DNA of 64,000 nt from Bacteroidota bacterium (GTDB lineage Bacteria; Bacteroidota; Bacteroidia; AKYH767-A; 2013-40CM-41-45): NCBI GenBank assembly GCA_016720655.1, contig JADKKE010000033.1, positions 1 through 64,000 on the forward strand, in the 5' to 3' direction. This document shows, piece after piece, positions 1 to 9,092 of this stretch. Both the position numbers and the translations under genes were made by a program. The notes under the pieces are model-generated. The model ran no database searches and was not told the origin of the DNA. It worked only from the letters and a program-made list of their open reading frames with translations. Position 1 is the first letter of the stretch; each line of letters begins with the position of its first letter.

Positions 1-1
1 T

Positions 2-307
2 GCATTTTACAAAGTCCCTTTCTCATATTATGATGAAGATTTGATCACCGATGAACTGGAAGAAGCAGGGTTTGATAAAATTAAAATTGAGATTGTGCAA
101 TGTACTGGTGAAAGTAAATCTGCTGCTGATGCTGCAAAAGGATTGACCGAAGGTTCGCCTGTTATCGTCGAACTTGAAAACAGAGCTTCTGAAAAAGTTT
201 CTGAAATTCGGGAGTACATGCAAAAGAAAATTACAGAACAATTTGGTGCAACAGCTTTACAAGTGCCGCTGTCGGCGAGGATTGTGACTGTTCAAAAAGC
301 AATTTAA
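2..307 (+). CDS. C-terminal end of a class I SAM-dependent methyltransferase (5' end outside window)
   Basis: The reading frame is open from the first bases (AFYKVPFSYYDEDLI...) and ends at TAA 305-307, so the start lies left of the window. The visible 101 residues match the C-terminal part of UbiE/type 11-like methyltransferases: a VPFSYYD segment, then an 'ELEEAGFDKIKIE' strand, then an AADAAKGLTEGSP helix followed by an alpha-helical tail. The SAM-binding motifs would be upstream and cannot be checked. A rho-independent terminator follows within 25 bases, so the gene ends its transcript. The substrate cannot be inferred. Confidence 0.72.
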   Translation, partial: AFYKVPFSYYDEDLITDELEEAGFDKIKIEIVQCTGESKSAADAAKGLTEGSPVIVELENRASEKVSEIREYMQKKITEQFGATALQVPLSARIVTVQKAI

Positions 308-328
308 TTTTGCCATACAATTATCTAT

Positions 329-363
329 AAAAAGCGCGTACCTTAGTGTATGCGCTTTTTATT
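329..363 (+). terminator. Rho-independent terminator
   Basis: A 13-bp stem (329-341 with 348-360, one G-T wobble) encloses a six-base loop CTTAGT. It starts with A5 and ends in a T run, directly after the methyltransferase stop at 307. Confidence 0.85.
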
Positions 364-433
364 TTCTTTCATACAATCCTAATAATTTCAGTATAACAAA
401 TTATTTTATTTCATGTTTACTAAATCCTAAGAT

Positions 434-1246
434 ATGAAATCCGGGAACTTCTTTTTTGAATTCGAAGACCTTTCCTGGTTCCCGCATACAATCCGGGAAA
501 GTATGACGGATTATTTACGCTATCTACTCACAACTCTGGACCTGTACAAACCGGTAATTCCGCTGATCGCTGATGGGTTGAATAAGTCAAAGACAAATAA
601 AATTCTCGATTTGTGTTCCGGTGGGGGTGGGCCGATTGAACAACTTCTGCCGCCGTTACAGAATCATCTCGGACAGGATATTGAAATTACACTGACAGAT
701 AAATATCCCAATATTAGTGCTTACGAAATGTTGGCTTTGAAATTGAATGGCAGCGTTTCCTTTTCTCATGAGTCTGTGGATGCAGCACATGTTCCGTCAA
801 GTCTTAGTGGATTTCGAACTCTGTTTTCCGGGTTTCATCACTTTAACAAAAAATATGCTCAATCGATTATTCAAAATGCAGTGAATGCAAAATCCGGTAT
901 CGGAATTTTTGATGGCGGAGACAAAAATATTTTTACAGTTTTGGGAATCATCCTTCTTCATCCGATTGCGTTTTTCTTGTTTACACCATTCTTTAAGCCT
1001 TTTCGGTTTTCCCGAATATTTTTCACTTACCTCATCCCGATAATTCCCCTTTGTACTATTTGGGATGGGGTGGTCTCCATTATTCGGCTCCATAATCCGG
1101 GGCAATTAATTGAAATGGCCGAGGAAGTAGACCGTGTAAATTATAGTTGGAAAGCCGGAACTGTAAAAAACAAGTTGGGGATGAGAATTGCTTATTTGAT
1201 CGGAACTCCTTTAGCAGACACTTCCATTGAGAATGGAAAGGTGTGA
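434..1246 (+). CDS. Membrane-associated class I methyltransferase-like protein
   Basis: 270 aa. The N-terminal half has a Rossmann SAM-binding motif, 'ILDLCSGGGGP' (about residues 57-67), followed by an acidic strand end 'ITLTDKYP' (about 84-91), as in class I methyltransferases. Residues about 160-215 are strongly hydrophobic (two probable membrane segments, 'ILLHPIAFFLFTPFF' and 'FFTYLIPIIPLCTIW'), so the protein is probably anchored in the inner membrane. This combination occurs in uncharacterised bacterial methyltransferases; substrate unknown. The ATG at 434 follows the upstream terminator, so the gene has its own promoter. Confidence 0.72.
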   Translation: MKSGNFFFEFEDLSWFPHTIRESMTDYLRYLLTTLDLYKPVIPLIADGLNKSKTNKILDLCSGGGGPIEQLLPPLQNHLGQDIEITLTDKYPNISAYEMLALKLNGSVSFSHESVDAAHVPSSLSGFRTLFSGFHHFNKKYAQSIIQNAVNAKSGIGIFDGGDKNIFTVLGIILLHPIAFFLFTPFFKPFRFSRIFFTYLIPIIPLCTIWDGVVSIIRLHNPGQLIEMAEEVDRVNYSWKAGTVKNKLGMRIAYLIGTPLADTSIENGKV

Positions 1247-1401
1247 ATCATGTAACTATTTCTTTTTGTAATGTAACTTCTTTCGTTGAATTGCAAAGAC
1301 CTTTGTGTTCGCTCCTTGACTTGAATTCGGGTTTGATTGCTTTAAACGACCAATTCGAACAGCGTGAATCAGATTCAATTTCATTTATAAAATCATTTCT
1401 T

Positions 1402-1797
1402 ATGGCAATGGCAAATAGTCTGGGTATATTCATGGATCACTCAAGTGCACAGATCATTGAATTTACAACTGATCCGATGGAATCAATTACCGTTGATTCA
1501 ACTTTTTCCCGTCAGGATAAAGTAGAGAGTCTTGGAAAGAGTGAAAATCTGATGCACAATAAGGAGCAACAGCAGCAAACTGCGTATTTTAAACAGCTTG
1601 CGGATGTTATTAAAAACTACGATGCCGTAGTTCTTTTTGGACCGACAGACGCAAAAGCTCAGCTTTACAATATCCTCAAAGCAGACAACCGATTTGAAAA
1701 AATTAAAATCGAAGTGAAACAATCCGATAAAATGACAAGCAAACAACAAAATGCTTTTGTGAGAGATTATTTTTCAAAACAACAAATCATTCTATAA
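1402..1797 (+). CDS. Small eRF1/host-attachment-like domain protein
   Basis: 131 aa from ATG 1402 (ATG 1408 also possible); an earlier GTG at 1243 overlaps the preceding gene and adds an N-terminus unlike the rest. The core 'SLGIFMDHSSAQIIEF...' followed by 'FKQLADVIKNYDAVVLFGPTDAKAQLYNIL...KIEVKQSDKMTSKQQNAFVRDYF' resembles short bacterial proteins related to the third domain of archaeo-eukaryotic release factor eRF1 ('xxxxDHxxAxI' start, 'GPxxAKxxL' centre, 'sDKMTxxQ' end). Family assignment is from memory of this pattern. Function in this group is unknown; ribosome-associated or stress roles have been suggested for relatives. A cupin gene follows 128 bases downstream. Confidence 0.62.
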   Translation: MAMANSLGIFMDHSSAQIIEFTTDPMESITVDSTFSRQDKVESLGKSENLMHNKEQQQQTAYFKQLADVIKNYDAVVLFGPTDAKAQLYNILKADNRFEKIKIEVKQSDKMTSKQQNAFVRDYFSKQQIIL

Positions 1798-1925
1798 ATT
1801 CCCCTGTTTTATGTTTTTCAAATATGTGAATTATGTAATTAATCCCTTTTATTGTGTAACTAAGTTGGACGCTCTATAAAGACCTTTGTATATAGATATT
1901 TATTATTTCTTCACTACGGAAACAC

Positions 1926-2291
1926 ATGACTACAGATCACAAAGACGGAGTTCCTTCAACCGAATTGGAAAAATCCAAAGCACATATTATTATTGAAATT
2001 ATTGAATATGTCCCTAAGGCTGTAGTAAGCAAGACCATTATTAAAAAAACTACAGGCAATATTACCGTTTCATCCTTTGATGAAGGAGAGGAGTTGGCTG
2101 AGAAAACATCTCCATTCGATAATTATATTCAGATTATTGATGGCGCGGCTGAAGTTGTCATCAATGATAAAGTTTATAAACTCAAATTAGGAGAAGGTAT
2201 TATTATTCCCGCTCATTCAAAGCATTGCTTCAATGCAAATGAACAATTCAAAATGATTTCAACAGTGATCAAGAGTGGATACGACAGTTAA
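1926..2291 (+). CDS. Small cupin-domain protein
   Basis: 121 aa. The second half is a single cupin fold: 'SPFDNYIQIIDGAAEVVINDKVYKLKLGEGIIIPAHSKHCFNANEQFKM', with the G(X)5-7PxHxxH-like second motif (GEGIIIPAHSKHCF, about residues 89-102). The first motif's usual HxH is replaced by 'DNYIQI', so metal binding may be altered. The N-terminal 45 residues are charged and beta-rich. No enzyme partner is adjacent, so it may be a small-molecule sensor or stand-alone cupin. ATG start at 1926. Confidence 0.8.
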   Translation: MTTDHKDGVPSTELEKSKAHIIIEIIEYVPKAVVSKTIIKKTTGNITVSSFDEGEELAEKTSPFDNYIQIIDGAAEVVINDKVYKLKLGEGIIIPAHSKHCFNANEQFKMISTVIKSGYDS

Positions 2292-2332
2292 TCAGTGTGA
2301 ACAAATAGAGCTAATCTTACTTGCAGAATTTT

Positions 2333-2518
2333 ATGAAAGATGAAAAGGAATTGAATGAGGATATCCTCAAAATCACGATGTTAATACAGGAAAAATATCC
2401 TGAGCTTTCGAAGTTTATCACCGAAATGCCCGTGACAGTCCCCAATATTGAAACTCCGGAGATAAATAACCAACACCTTTTGAATTATTACGATTCATTG
2501 AAAACCACTTGTAGATAA
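2333..2518 (+). CDS. Short conserved Bacteroidota protein of unknown function
   Basis: 61 aa from ATG 2333 (a TTG at 2321 is less likely). Sequence 'MKDEKELNEDILKITMLIQEKYPELSKFITEMPVTVP...INNQHLLNYYDSLKTT' has the look of a small helical protein found next to cupin or stress genes in Bacteroidota: alternating helices, the motif 'ELSKFxxEMPVTxP' and a terminal 'YYDSL'. It lies 41 bases after the cupin and is probably co-transcribed with it. Its last 31 bases overlap the 3' end of the convergent lipoprotein gene. Function unknown. Confidence 0.6.
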   Translation: MKDEKELNEDILKITMLIQEKYPELSKFITEMPVTVPNIETPEINNQHLLNYYDSLKTTCR

Positions 2519-3006
2519 GTACAAAGCAGCCCCTGAAAATACAAATCCCTAGTTTTTAATCCGAAGTAGATCAACAGAACTGGCAGTGTTACGGTTATAA
2601 ACACGATCACTTTGGCAAAATCAACTTTACTTGTAGAAACCAAATTGTCGGGACATAGATTGCAGGATTCAATATTCACTACTGTACCCGCTTTTGAATA
2701 CGCTATTTCCAACTGTACATATTTACCGGTGGCTATTTTACCGTTCACCGGTTTTGTATTGAATGAAAAGGTCCGGCGATCCAATACTCGATAAATATAA
2801 ATGTATACATCGCTGGTGTCGTTTCTTGCTTTTAAATCATACGATTTTACTCCCAATACTTCTTCCACTTCAACTTTTGTCATTCCCAGTTTCAAAGTCA
2901 TTACCTGTTCAAGTGTCGAATATTTGGGAGATTGAACAATGCAGGATGAAATGCAGAAAAGCAACAATGAAAGAAATACAAAATTTTTTTTTTCATAACA
3001 AGGCAA
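2488..3006 (-). CDS. Lipoprotein with SmpA/OmlA-like segment; start affected by a poly-A run
   Basis: 172 aa if started at TTG 3006. A lipoprotein signal 'FVFLSLLLFCISSC' (lipobox cysteine about residue 22) is followed by 'TLEQVMTLKLGMTKVEVEEVLG', which resembles the SmpA/BamE N-terminal motif, and by a predicted membrane segment near the C-terminus ('VIVFITVTLPVLLIYFG'). A better start, ATG AAA..., lies at 2996-2994 in a different frame. It is separated from the signal peptide by a run of ten A on the coding strand (T at 2984-2993). A run of 8 or 11 would give 'MKKNFVFLS...', a normal lipoprotein start. So either the run length is misread or the gene is switched by slippage. Function unknown. 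Confidence 0.6.
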   Translation of the reverse strand: MPCYEKKNFVFLSLLLFCISSCIVQSPKYSTLEQVMTLKLGMTKVEVEEVLGVKSYDLKARNDTSDVYIYIYRVLDRRTFSFNTKPVNGKIATGKYVQLEIAYSKAGTVVNIESCNLCPDNLVSTSKVDFAKVIVFITVTLPVLLIYFGLKTRDLYFQGLLCTYLQVVFNES

Positions 3007-3509
3007 CTTAATTTTCCTTTTCCAGAACTTTAAATAAAATAGATCGCGATTAATATTGCAAATTTGAAGAACAAAGATTGATCAAGTGTTATACAATCTA
3101 TCATTATTACATAATTCACACGTTTCTGCACTTAGAAAATATCATGTATTGCTTTTTATCTCTGCTTACTTTTGTCTCAGTACAATTTTCATTTTTAGGC
3201 TCGAAATATGTAAGTTCTGGATCCTCGTGGAATATTTGGACTTATGGACTCCCGAGCAGACGAACAGCAACAAATGCTTTACTTAAATGAATTGGTGCTT
3301 CAATCAAACGAATGTTTACCTCAGATTAAGCAGTGGTTGCTTAAATTTCAAAACTGCTTGCTTTTCGCAGTACATCAACGGAAATATTCATCGTACTATA
3401 ATAAAAGAATAATTCTTTGGTACGTAAACATAAAATTCAAGCCACAGAATTTGAATCCTGTCAAACAGTAAATCCGGAAATTAAAATGGTCCTATAAATT
3501 TATTAAACA
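3007..3509. other. 503-bp stretch without a convincing gene
   Basis: Short open frames exist (for example 3145-3290, with a hydrophobic start 'MYCFLSLLTFVSVQFSF', and 3244-3471), but they overlap in different frames and show no family-like pattern. The stretch is A+T-rich and separates a minus-strand lipoprotein from the decayed secreted-protein genes to the right. It presumably held their promoters. Confidence 0.5.
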
Positions 3510-4224
3510 ATGAAAGCACGCTATCTTTTCCTCTGTTTTATTTTATTGGCCAATAGTAAGAATATTGAAGCACAAAGATGGAATAACGTCGGCTCCTGCT
3601 TGTTGGATGTTTCAAGTTCAACAAGACTGACCCATGTATTTGACAGTTCTGATGCCAGTACGAACCCTCGGCAACAAAGTACAACGGACAAAACTAAGAA
3701 GGGAAAAGACAGAAACAGGAACCAACTCAAGGGGTGAACTCAGCGGGTTTAATTGAACAGGAACAACAATTATTGTACCTCATCAAACAATTCCAATTGA
3801 CCCAGCTCACAGGAGGAGATTGTTCTTTCCCAAAGCGGAGAACATAGCGATGTCTCTAAAGAAATTACATCGTTGCTACCATTGTGGAAAGAAGGAAGTA
3901 ATTTTCCCACATCCACTGGCCAAAACCCAACTCCATTACAAGTGGTTCAACATTGGAGATCCAATACCCGGTTCCTGGACCACACTAAATACAACTGACG
4001 CGACTGGCACTCAGTATTTAAAAACATATACGAGCGGGAATTTACATCAAATTAGTAGCTGGCCTTCGATAAGCGGAACCGGCAAAACTATTAGTTCAAT
4101 GTTACTCATTAAGGTATACCGTTATGACCCTACTACTGGTACATCATCGAATCTTCCCGGATTTCAATTTGACATTCACTATGAAAAAGATGCAATTGGT
4201 AGCCACCAGACTTATGTCAAATAA
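3510..4224 (+). pseudogene. Frameshifted secreted-protein gene (relic 1)
   Basis: Starts well: ATG 3510 with a signal peptide 'MKARYLFLCFILLANSKNIEAQR'. Coding-like sequence then moves through all three frames: about 3510-3735 in one frame; then 'NSAGLIEQEQQLLYLIKQFQLTQLTGGDCSF' and 'LSQSGEHSDVSKEITSLLPLWKEG' in others; then 'PIPGSWTTLNTTDATGTQYLKTYTSGNLHQIS...HYEKDAIGSHQTYVK' ending at 4224. Read together it looks like one secreted beta-rich protein of about 230 aa broken by several indels. Nearby genes are mostly intact, so local decay is more likely than general sequence error. Confidence 0.6.
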
Positions 4225-4259
4225 ATTAAAATGAATGTGTTTTTTCTGATAAAGTATTT

Positions 4260-5696
4260 ATGATGAATAGGCTGACTCTTTTAACAATTCTTATTTATTC
4301 TTGTTGTCTAATTCCCTTGCAAAATTGGCTAGGTCCTGAATGACAATGCGTCCATTGTCATTACCAACGGGTCAAATTTAATTCTTGACGGAGCATCCGG
4401 AAACTATCAGTCCACTAATGGCGGTGGGATTTCAAATTATACTCCCGGCGGTCCAATCAAAATCAAAGGAAACTGGATAAATAATTCTTCTACGTGGATT
4501 TTTGAATCCGGGAGCATCTGTTTTTTTAATGGTATTGATCAATTTGTCACCGAAACGACATAAAATTTTACAACATGGCCATTAGCAATACATCCCTTAC
4601 TCTTGCTGGGCCTCATCTTATTATTTTAAATAACGTGGATTTCCAGGTTGGACGTATCTACTCTTCATCACTGAATACATTAGAGTTTGGCAATACTTCA
4701 ACAAGTACGGGCGCTACAGATTCAGGATATGTTGACGGACCTGTATCTAAAACCGGAAATCAAGCTTTCGAATTTCCTGTTGGAAAAAATGGTCGCTTCA
4801 GACCCATTGAAATTTCAGCTCCACCATTGGCAACGGATCAATTCACCGCCGAATATATTAGTGAAGATCCAAATCAGTATTACGATGTGACCAGACACGA
4901 TCCATCAATTGATCACGTGAGTAGATGTGAATACTGGAATTTAAGAACAGCGGGTCCCTGTCTATTTATCGTGGAATTGACTGCAGTTACTGTACCGGGA
5001 GATCTCGTAGGTTGAGGGATAATTTTGTTAGGAAAGACCATGGAAACGGAGGAACGACTGGTACAAGTACCGGATCATCAATATTGATGAGCCTTTGCAT
5101 TGGTTTCAACCAGTTCACAAAACCCTTTACCAATAAAGCTAATCCGTTTTACTGCAAGCGCAATTGACTCACATGTCGATCTTGCATGGTCAACAGCTTC
5201 AGAATTCAACAAATTCATTTTAAAATTGAAAAACGATAAATAATTATGACTTCGAAAAAAGTAAAAGATATTAGTGGAGCAGCAACTCTGCTTTCGTCAC
5301 CAACTATTCAACTGTGGATGAGCACCCATATAAAGGAATTTCATATTACAGACTTAAGCAAACCGATTTTGATGGGAAATTTTTTGTTTCTGATCTTGTG
5401 AAGGTTGTTTTCAATTCCAGAAACCATCTGTCATCACATCTATATCCAAACCCTGCTTTCTCGTCGGATCTGAAATTGTCGATTGACGGATCCGAAGGGC
5501 AAGAGATTCTCATTTCCATTTCAGATGTATCTGGAAAAGTGATTCATTCTGTTTCTGTGATTCCATAATTCTGTTTTAAATTATCCGAACAAAAGAACCA
5601 TATTGGGCGGAAGATACACCGTCAGGGAAACAATTGGTCGTGCTGAAAAGTGAATTCAATGATAATGTTTGGTGGAAAATTGACACAACGGAATAA
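4260..5696 (+). pseudogene. Decayed T9SS-secreted protein gene (relic 2)
   Basis: A signal-peptide start (MMNRLTLLTILIYSCCLIPL, from 4260) is followed by typical Bacteroidota surface-protein text spread over different frames: 'VLNDNASIVITNGSNLILDG' (from about 4334), a frame change at about 4562, 'FYNMAISNTSLTLAGPH...GYVDGPVSKTGNQAFEFPVGKNGRFRPIEIS' (to 5015), 'FTASAIDSHVDLAWSTASEFNKF' (about 5140-5220), 'NSAFVTNYSTVDEHPYKGISYYRLKQTDFDGK' (from about 5284), a T9SS sorting-domain start 'HLYPNPAFSS' (about 5440), 'GGRYTVRETIGRAEK' (about 5605), and the final 'SEFNDNVWWKIDTTE' ending at TAA 5694-5696. At least six frame changes and internal stops make it non-functional as one protein. The original was probably a large adhesin-like protein of about 470 aa or more. 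Confidence 0.75.
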
Positions 5697-5804
5697 CTTT
5701 TGACAGTCAAACAAAAAACATTATCTAATTCTTTTCTTGAAAATGCCGCCTATATTTGACAAATGCAATTTCGAAATAACCGAACAAATTGAGAGTCATG
5801 AATC

Positions 5805-7595
5805 ATGGTTCGCAAAATTTTCTCAAACCGGACCGGAATCCACGGGTTATTTTTTATGGTGTTCTTTTGTTTGCTGTATTCTATCATCACGCGAAAGGTT
5901 CTTTTCCTCGGAAACAGTTATACATCTGTCAACAATTTACCGCAACTAATTTTTGATGTTGCAGGCTCCCTGAATGACACATTGATTTTCGATAGCCATT
6001 CTCCGGGAGGATATACACTTGATCAACATTTTTCGGATACAAATTCAACAAATAAAATCAAAATCGGTGGCTGGGACTTTGTCGTTCTGCAGGAACAAAG
6101 CCAGCTTCCATCTTTTGAAGATTATTATAGCGCTGGAGGAAATTGGCTTTGCCAAATGATCCGACAATACAATCCTTGTGCACGAAAAATGTTTTACATG
6201 ACCTGGGGGCGAAAAAATGGCGATTCAGGCAATTGCGCAATTTGGCCTCCAGTATGCACCTATGAAGGGATGGATAGTTTGTTGCGCTTGAGATATATTG
6301 AATCAGCTATTGCGAATGGAACAGACATGTCTCCTGTAGGCGCTGTATGGCGATACCTCCGCCAAAATTTTCCAAATATAGAATTGTATCAGGCAGATGA
6401 GAGTCATCCATCCGCCGCCGGTTCTTATGCTGCTGCTTTTTGTTTTTATTCTGCTTTGTTTAAAAAAGATCCCTCCTTAAGTAATTTCAATTCTGTACTT
6501 AATCAGGCAGAAGCGGCCATCATCAGAGATGCAGTAAAAGTTGTAGTGTATGACAGTCTTCAGTATTGGGACTTCAGCAAGCATTTTCCAGACGCGGAGT
6601 TTTCGTATGTGATTGGACAAGGAACGAATGAAGTTGTGTGCACAAATTCAACTACAAATGCTGACACTTATTCCTGGGACTTTGGAGATGGCTTAACATC
6701 TGTTGATACAACTGTTTTTCATAATTATTCATCCAACGGTACATACACAATCATGTTGTCAGCAAGCAGATGTGATTTAACGCAAATGCATCAGGATACC
6801 TTTTCGCTTGATGTTACTTTTTGTCAGCACAACCCTACGATTCTTCCCGATGAACTTGTTCTGTGTCCGAATTCTTCCGATACACTCTGGACTCAAAACT
6901 ATGACTCCTACCAGTGGTACAATGATGGTATACTTTTATCCGGAGATACCAATCAATACCTGGTACCTGCCTATGGTTCGATGTTCAGCGTAATAGCAAA
7001 TGAAAACGGATGTTCGGAATTATCCCCGGCAGTCTTTGTAAATAATTTTAATCCGGGGCTTGTGATTTACAGAGTCGATACTTTGAGTCATTTTCCGTTC
7101 GGGGATACCCTTTGCTACGGAGATACATTAATTTTAGTGCTCAACACGAACAGGCCGGATAATTCAGGGAATCAAATTCAATGGTCAATCGATGGCCAGG
7201 ATATTCCATCGGCTGTCAATGACACTTTTCTCATAACTGCCTCCGGGACTTATCTGGTCAATGTAAAAAACTCCGTTTGTCCGGACTATGCTATTTTTCT
7301 TAGTCCGCCAATAAATTTTACATTTCTCAATTGCAATGCCGGTATCGATGAAGGAGATGAATTGCAACTCATGGATATTTATCCAAATCCTTCTCATGAA
7401 TCCATTCAGATAAAAATTAACCCTCAATTGTTAGGGGAACACTTTTCTATATATGACATGTTTGGTAAAGAGGTACTAAATGGATTTTTTGAATCTGAAA
7501 TCACCACCCTTTCAATTATCAATTTCACAAAAGGTGTCTATTTTATAAAAACAGATTTACCGCAGGTAGGGGTTTTTCCATTCATCTTTCAATGA
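5805..7595 (+). CDS. Secreted SGNH-hydrolase-like protein with PKD domain and T9SS sorting domain
   Basis: 596 aa. After an N-terminal membrane/signal segment (about 12-29) comes an SGNH/GDSL-type hydrolase domain: block I 'VLFLGNSYT' with probable nucleophile S38, 'GWDFVVLQEQSQLP', and the C-terminal D198-E-S-H201 motif (DESHPSAAG), together giving the Ser-Asp-His set. A PKD domain (about 265-345, 'YSWDFGDGLTSVD...HNYSSNGTYTIML') and an Ig-like segment follow. The last 75 residues ('MDIYPNPSHESIQIKIN...GVYFIKTD') are a T9SS type A sorting domain. The enzyme is therefore expected outside the cell or on its surface, probably removing ester groups from a polysaccharide; the substrate is not shown. 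It directly follows a decayed T9SS gene. Confidence 0.85.
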   Translation: MVRKIFSNRTGIHGLFFMVFFCLLYSIITRKVLFLGNSYTSVNNLPQLIFDVAGSLNDTLIFDSHSPGGYTLDQHFSDTNSTNKIKIGGWDFVVLQEQSQLPSFEDYYSAGGNWLCQMIRQYNPCARKMFYMTWGRKNGDSGNCAIWPPVCTYEGMDSLLRLRYIESAIANGTDMSPVGAVWRYLRQNFPNIELYQADESHPSAAGSYAAAFCFYSALFKKDPSLSNFNSVLNQAEAAIIRDAVKVVVYDSLQYWDFSKHFPDAEFSYVIGQGTNEVVCTNSTTNADTYSWDFGDGLTSVDTTVFHNYSSNGTYTIMLSASRCDLTQMHQDTFSLDVTFCQHNPTILPDELVLCPNSSDTLWTQNYDSYQWYNDGILLSGDTNQYLVPAYGSMFSVIANENGCSELSPAVFVNNFNPGLVIYRVDTLSHFPFGDTLCYGDTLILVLNTNRPDNSGNQIQWSIDGQDIPSAVNDTFLITASGTYLVNVKNSVCPDYAIFLSPPINFTFLNCNAGIDEGDELQLMDIYPNPSHESIQIKINPQLLGEHFSIYDMFGKEVLNGFFESEITTLSIINFTKGVYFIKTDLPQVGVFPFIFQ

Positions 7596-7767
7596 TCTGT
7601 GCTTTTGACGATTGCTAAGCTATTTCAGGGAAATTTATAAAAGACTAAATTCGTCAAGTCATTTCGATATAGCTACTTCGGAATGATCTGGTGTTATTGT
7701 CCGTCCCGGTATTGATCCCGGATTAAACCTTTACTCAAAAAAAGAGTCTGCATCAAAAATCGGGTTC

Positions 7768-9081
7768 ATGAAAAAATACAGCATTCTCCTTTTCTTCCTT
7801 GTAAGTACATTTATCAGCAGGTCTCAGTCGCTCTATTTCCCTCCGCTCACAGGAAATACCTGGGATACGATTTCTCCTGCTTCTCTCGGTTGGTGCCAGG
7901 ATAAGCTGGATACATTACTTGATTACCTCGAAAGCAAAAATTCCAAAGCATTCATTTTGTTGAAAGACGGGAAAATAGTTGTAGAAAGGTATTATGGTAC
8001 TTTTACTCAGGACAGTCTCTGGTATTGGGCATCAGCTGGAAAAAGTCTCACTGCTTTTATGGTAGGGATCGCTCAACAGGAAAATTATTTATCGATCAGT
8101 GATACAACATCAGATTATCTTGGACAAGGCTGGACAAATTGCACTCAATCTCAGGAAGAAAAGATTACTATCCGGAATCAATTAACAATGACCTCCGGCC
8201 TTGACGACGGAGTCCCTGACAATTATTGCACGATTGATTCCTGCCTGATTTATCTCGCGGATGCCGGAACCAGGTGGGCCTACCACAATGCTCCTTATAC
8301 TTTATTGGATGGAGTCATTGAAAATGCCACAGGACTTTCACTCAACACTTACGTTAATCAAAAACTAAAAATTCCAACCGGAATGAATGGAGCCTTCATT
8401 ACTTCAGGGTATAATAATGTTTTTATCAGCACTCCCAGAAGTATGGCGCGATTTGGCCTTTTAATTTTGAATCGTGGCAACTGGAACGGTACAGCAATCA
8501 TGACTGATTCTGTTTATTTCAATGCAATGACAAATTCTTCTCAAGCCTTAAACGACTCCTATGGTTATCTGTGGTGGTTGAATGGAAAAGCTTCGTACAT
8601 GGTACCCGGACTTCAATTTGTTTTTCCGGGATCTCTCAATCCGCATGCTCCAAATGACATGATTGCCGCTCTGGGCAAAAACGGACAATTCATCAATGTT
8701 GTTCCGAGTCAAAATCTAGTTTATATACGTATGGGAGATGCGCCTGGCGTAGGAGAGGTTCCATTCACAATCAACGATACGATCTGGCAAAAACTCAACG
8801 ACGTGATGTGCGGTACTACATCCATTTCCTCATCCCTTGAGACAATTGAAAATCCGATACTCTATCCAAATCCATCAAAGACCCAGTGTACCGTTCGCCT
8901 GAAAAATGAGTCATTCAATATGATTCTATTCGATTCAAGCGGTAGAATAATCAGGAAAGTCGACAATTGTTTCGACACGGTGATATTGGATAATAAACAC
9001 CTGACGAAAGGAATCTATTTCCTTCAATTGAATTCACTTGACGGAAAAACCTTTTCTCAAAAATACATTGTAGGCGAATAA
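7768..9081 (+). CDS. Secreted serine hydrolase, beta-lactamase/class C esterase family, with T9SS sorting domain
   Basis: 437 aa. Signal peptide 1-20 (ISRSQS cleavage region). The catalytic domain carries the S-x-x-K motif S89-A-G-K92 and the Y-x-N motif Y172-H-N174, as in AmpC-like beta-lactamases and related esterases (Pfam Beta-lactamase). The third KTG-like box is not clear. 'GYLWWLNG' and 'ALGKNGQFINVVPSQNLVYIRMG' match the usual C-terminal part of this family. Residues about 360-437 ('NPILYPNPSKTQCTVRL...KGIYFLQLNS...QKYIVGE') are a T9SS sorting domain. Probably an extracellular esterase or D-amino-acid/peptide hydrolase rather than an antibiotic-resistance enzyme. It converges on the next gene with an 11-bp gap. 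Confidence 0.85.
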   Translation: MKKYSILLFFLVSTFISRSQSLYFPPLTGNTWDTISPASLGWCQDKLDTLLDYLESKNSKAFILLKDGKIVVERYYGTFTQDSLWYWASAGKSLTAFMVGIAQQENYLSISDTTSDYLGQGWTNCTQSQEEKITIRNQLTMTSGLDDGVPDNYCTIDSCLIYLADAGTRWAYHNAPYTLLDGVIENATGLSLNTYVNQKLKIPTGMNGAFITSGYNNVFISTPRSMARFGLLILNRGNWNGTAIMTDSVYFNAMTNSSQALNDSYGYLWWLNGKASYMVPGLQFVFPGSLNPHAPNDMIAALGKNGQFINVVPSQNLVYIRMGDAPGVGEVPFTINDTIWQKLNDVMCGTTSISSSLETIENPILYPNPSKTQCTVRLKNESFNMILFDSSGRIIRKVDNCFDTVILDNKHLTKGIYFLQLNSLDGKTFSQKYIVGE

Positions 9082-9092
9082 TTCTTGTACTG

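Noticed and set aside
1243..1401. Extension of the eRF1-like gene to GTG 1243
   Set aside because: The added 53 residues overlap the end of the previous gene and have no likeness to the family; ATG 1402 gives the expected N-terminus.
7768..9081. Antibiotic-resistance beta-lactamase
   Set aside because: It has the serine motifs of the superfamily, but the T9SS tail, unclear third motif and secreted-protein neighbours favour an esterase or peptidase.
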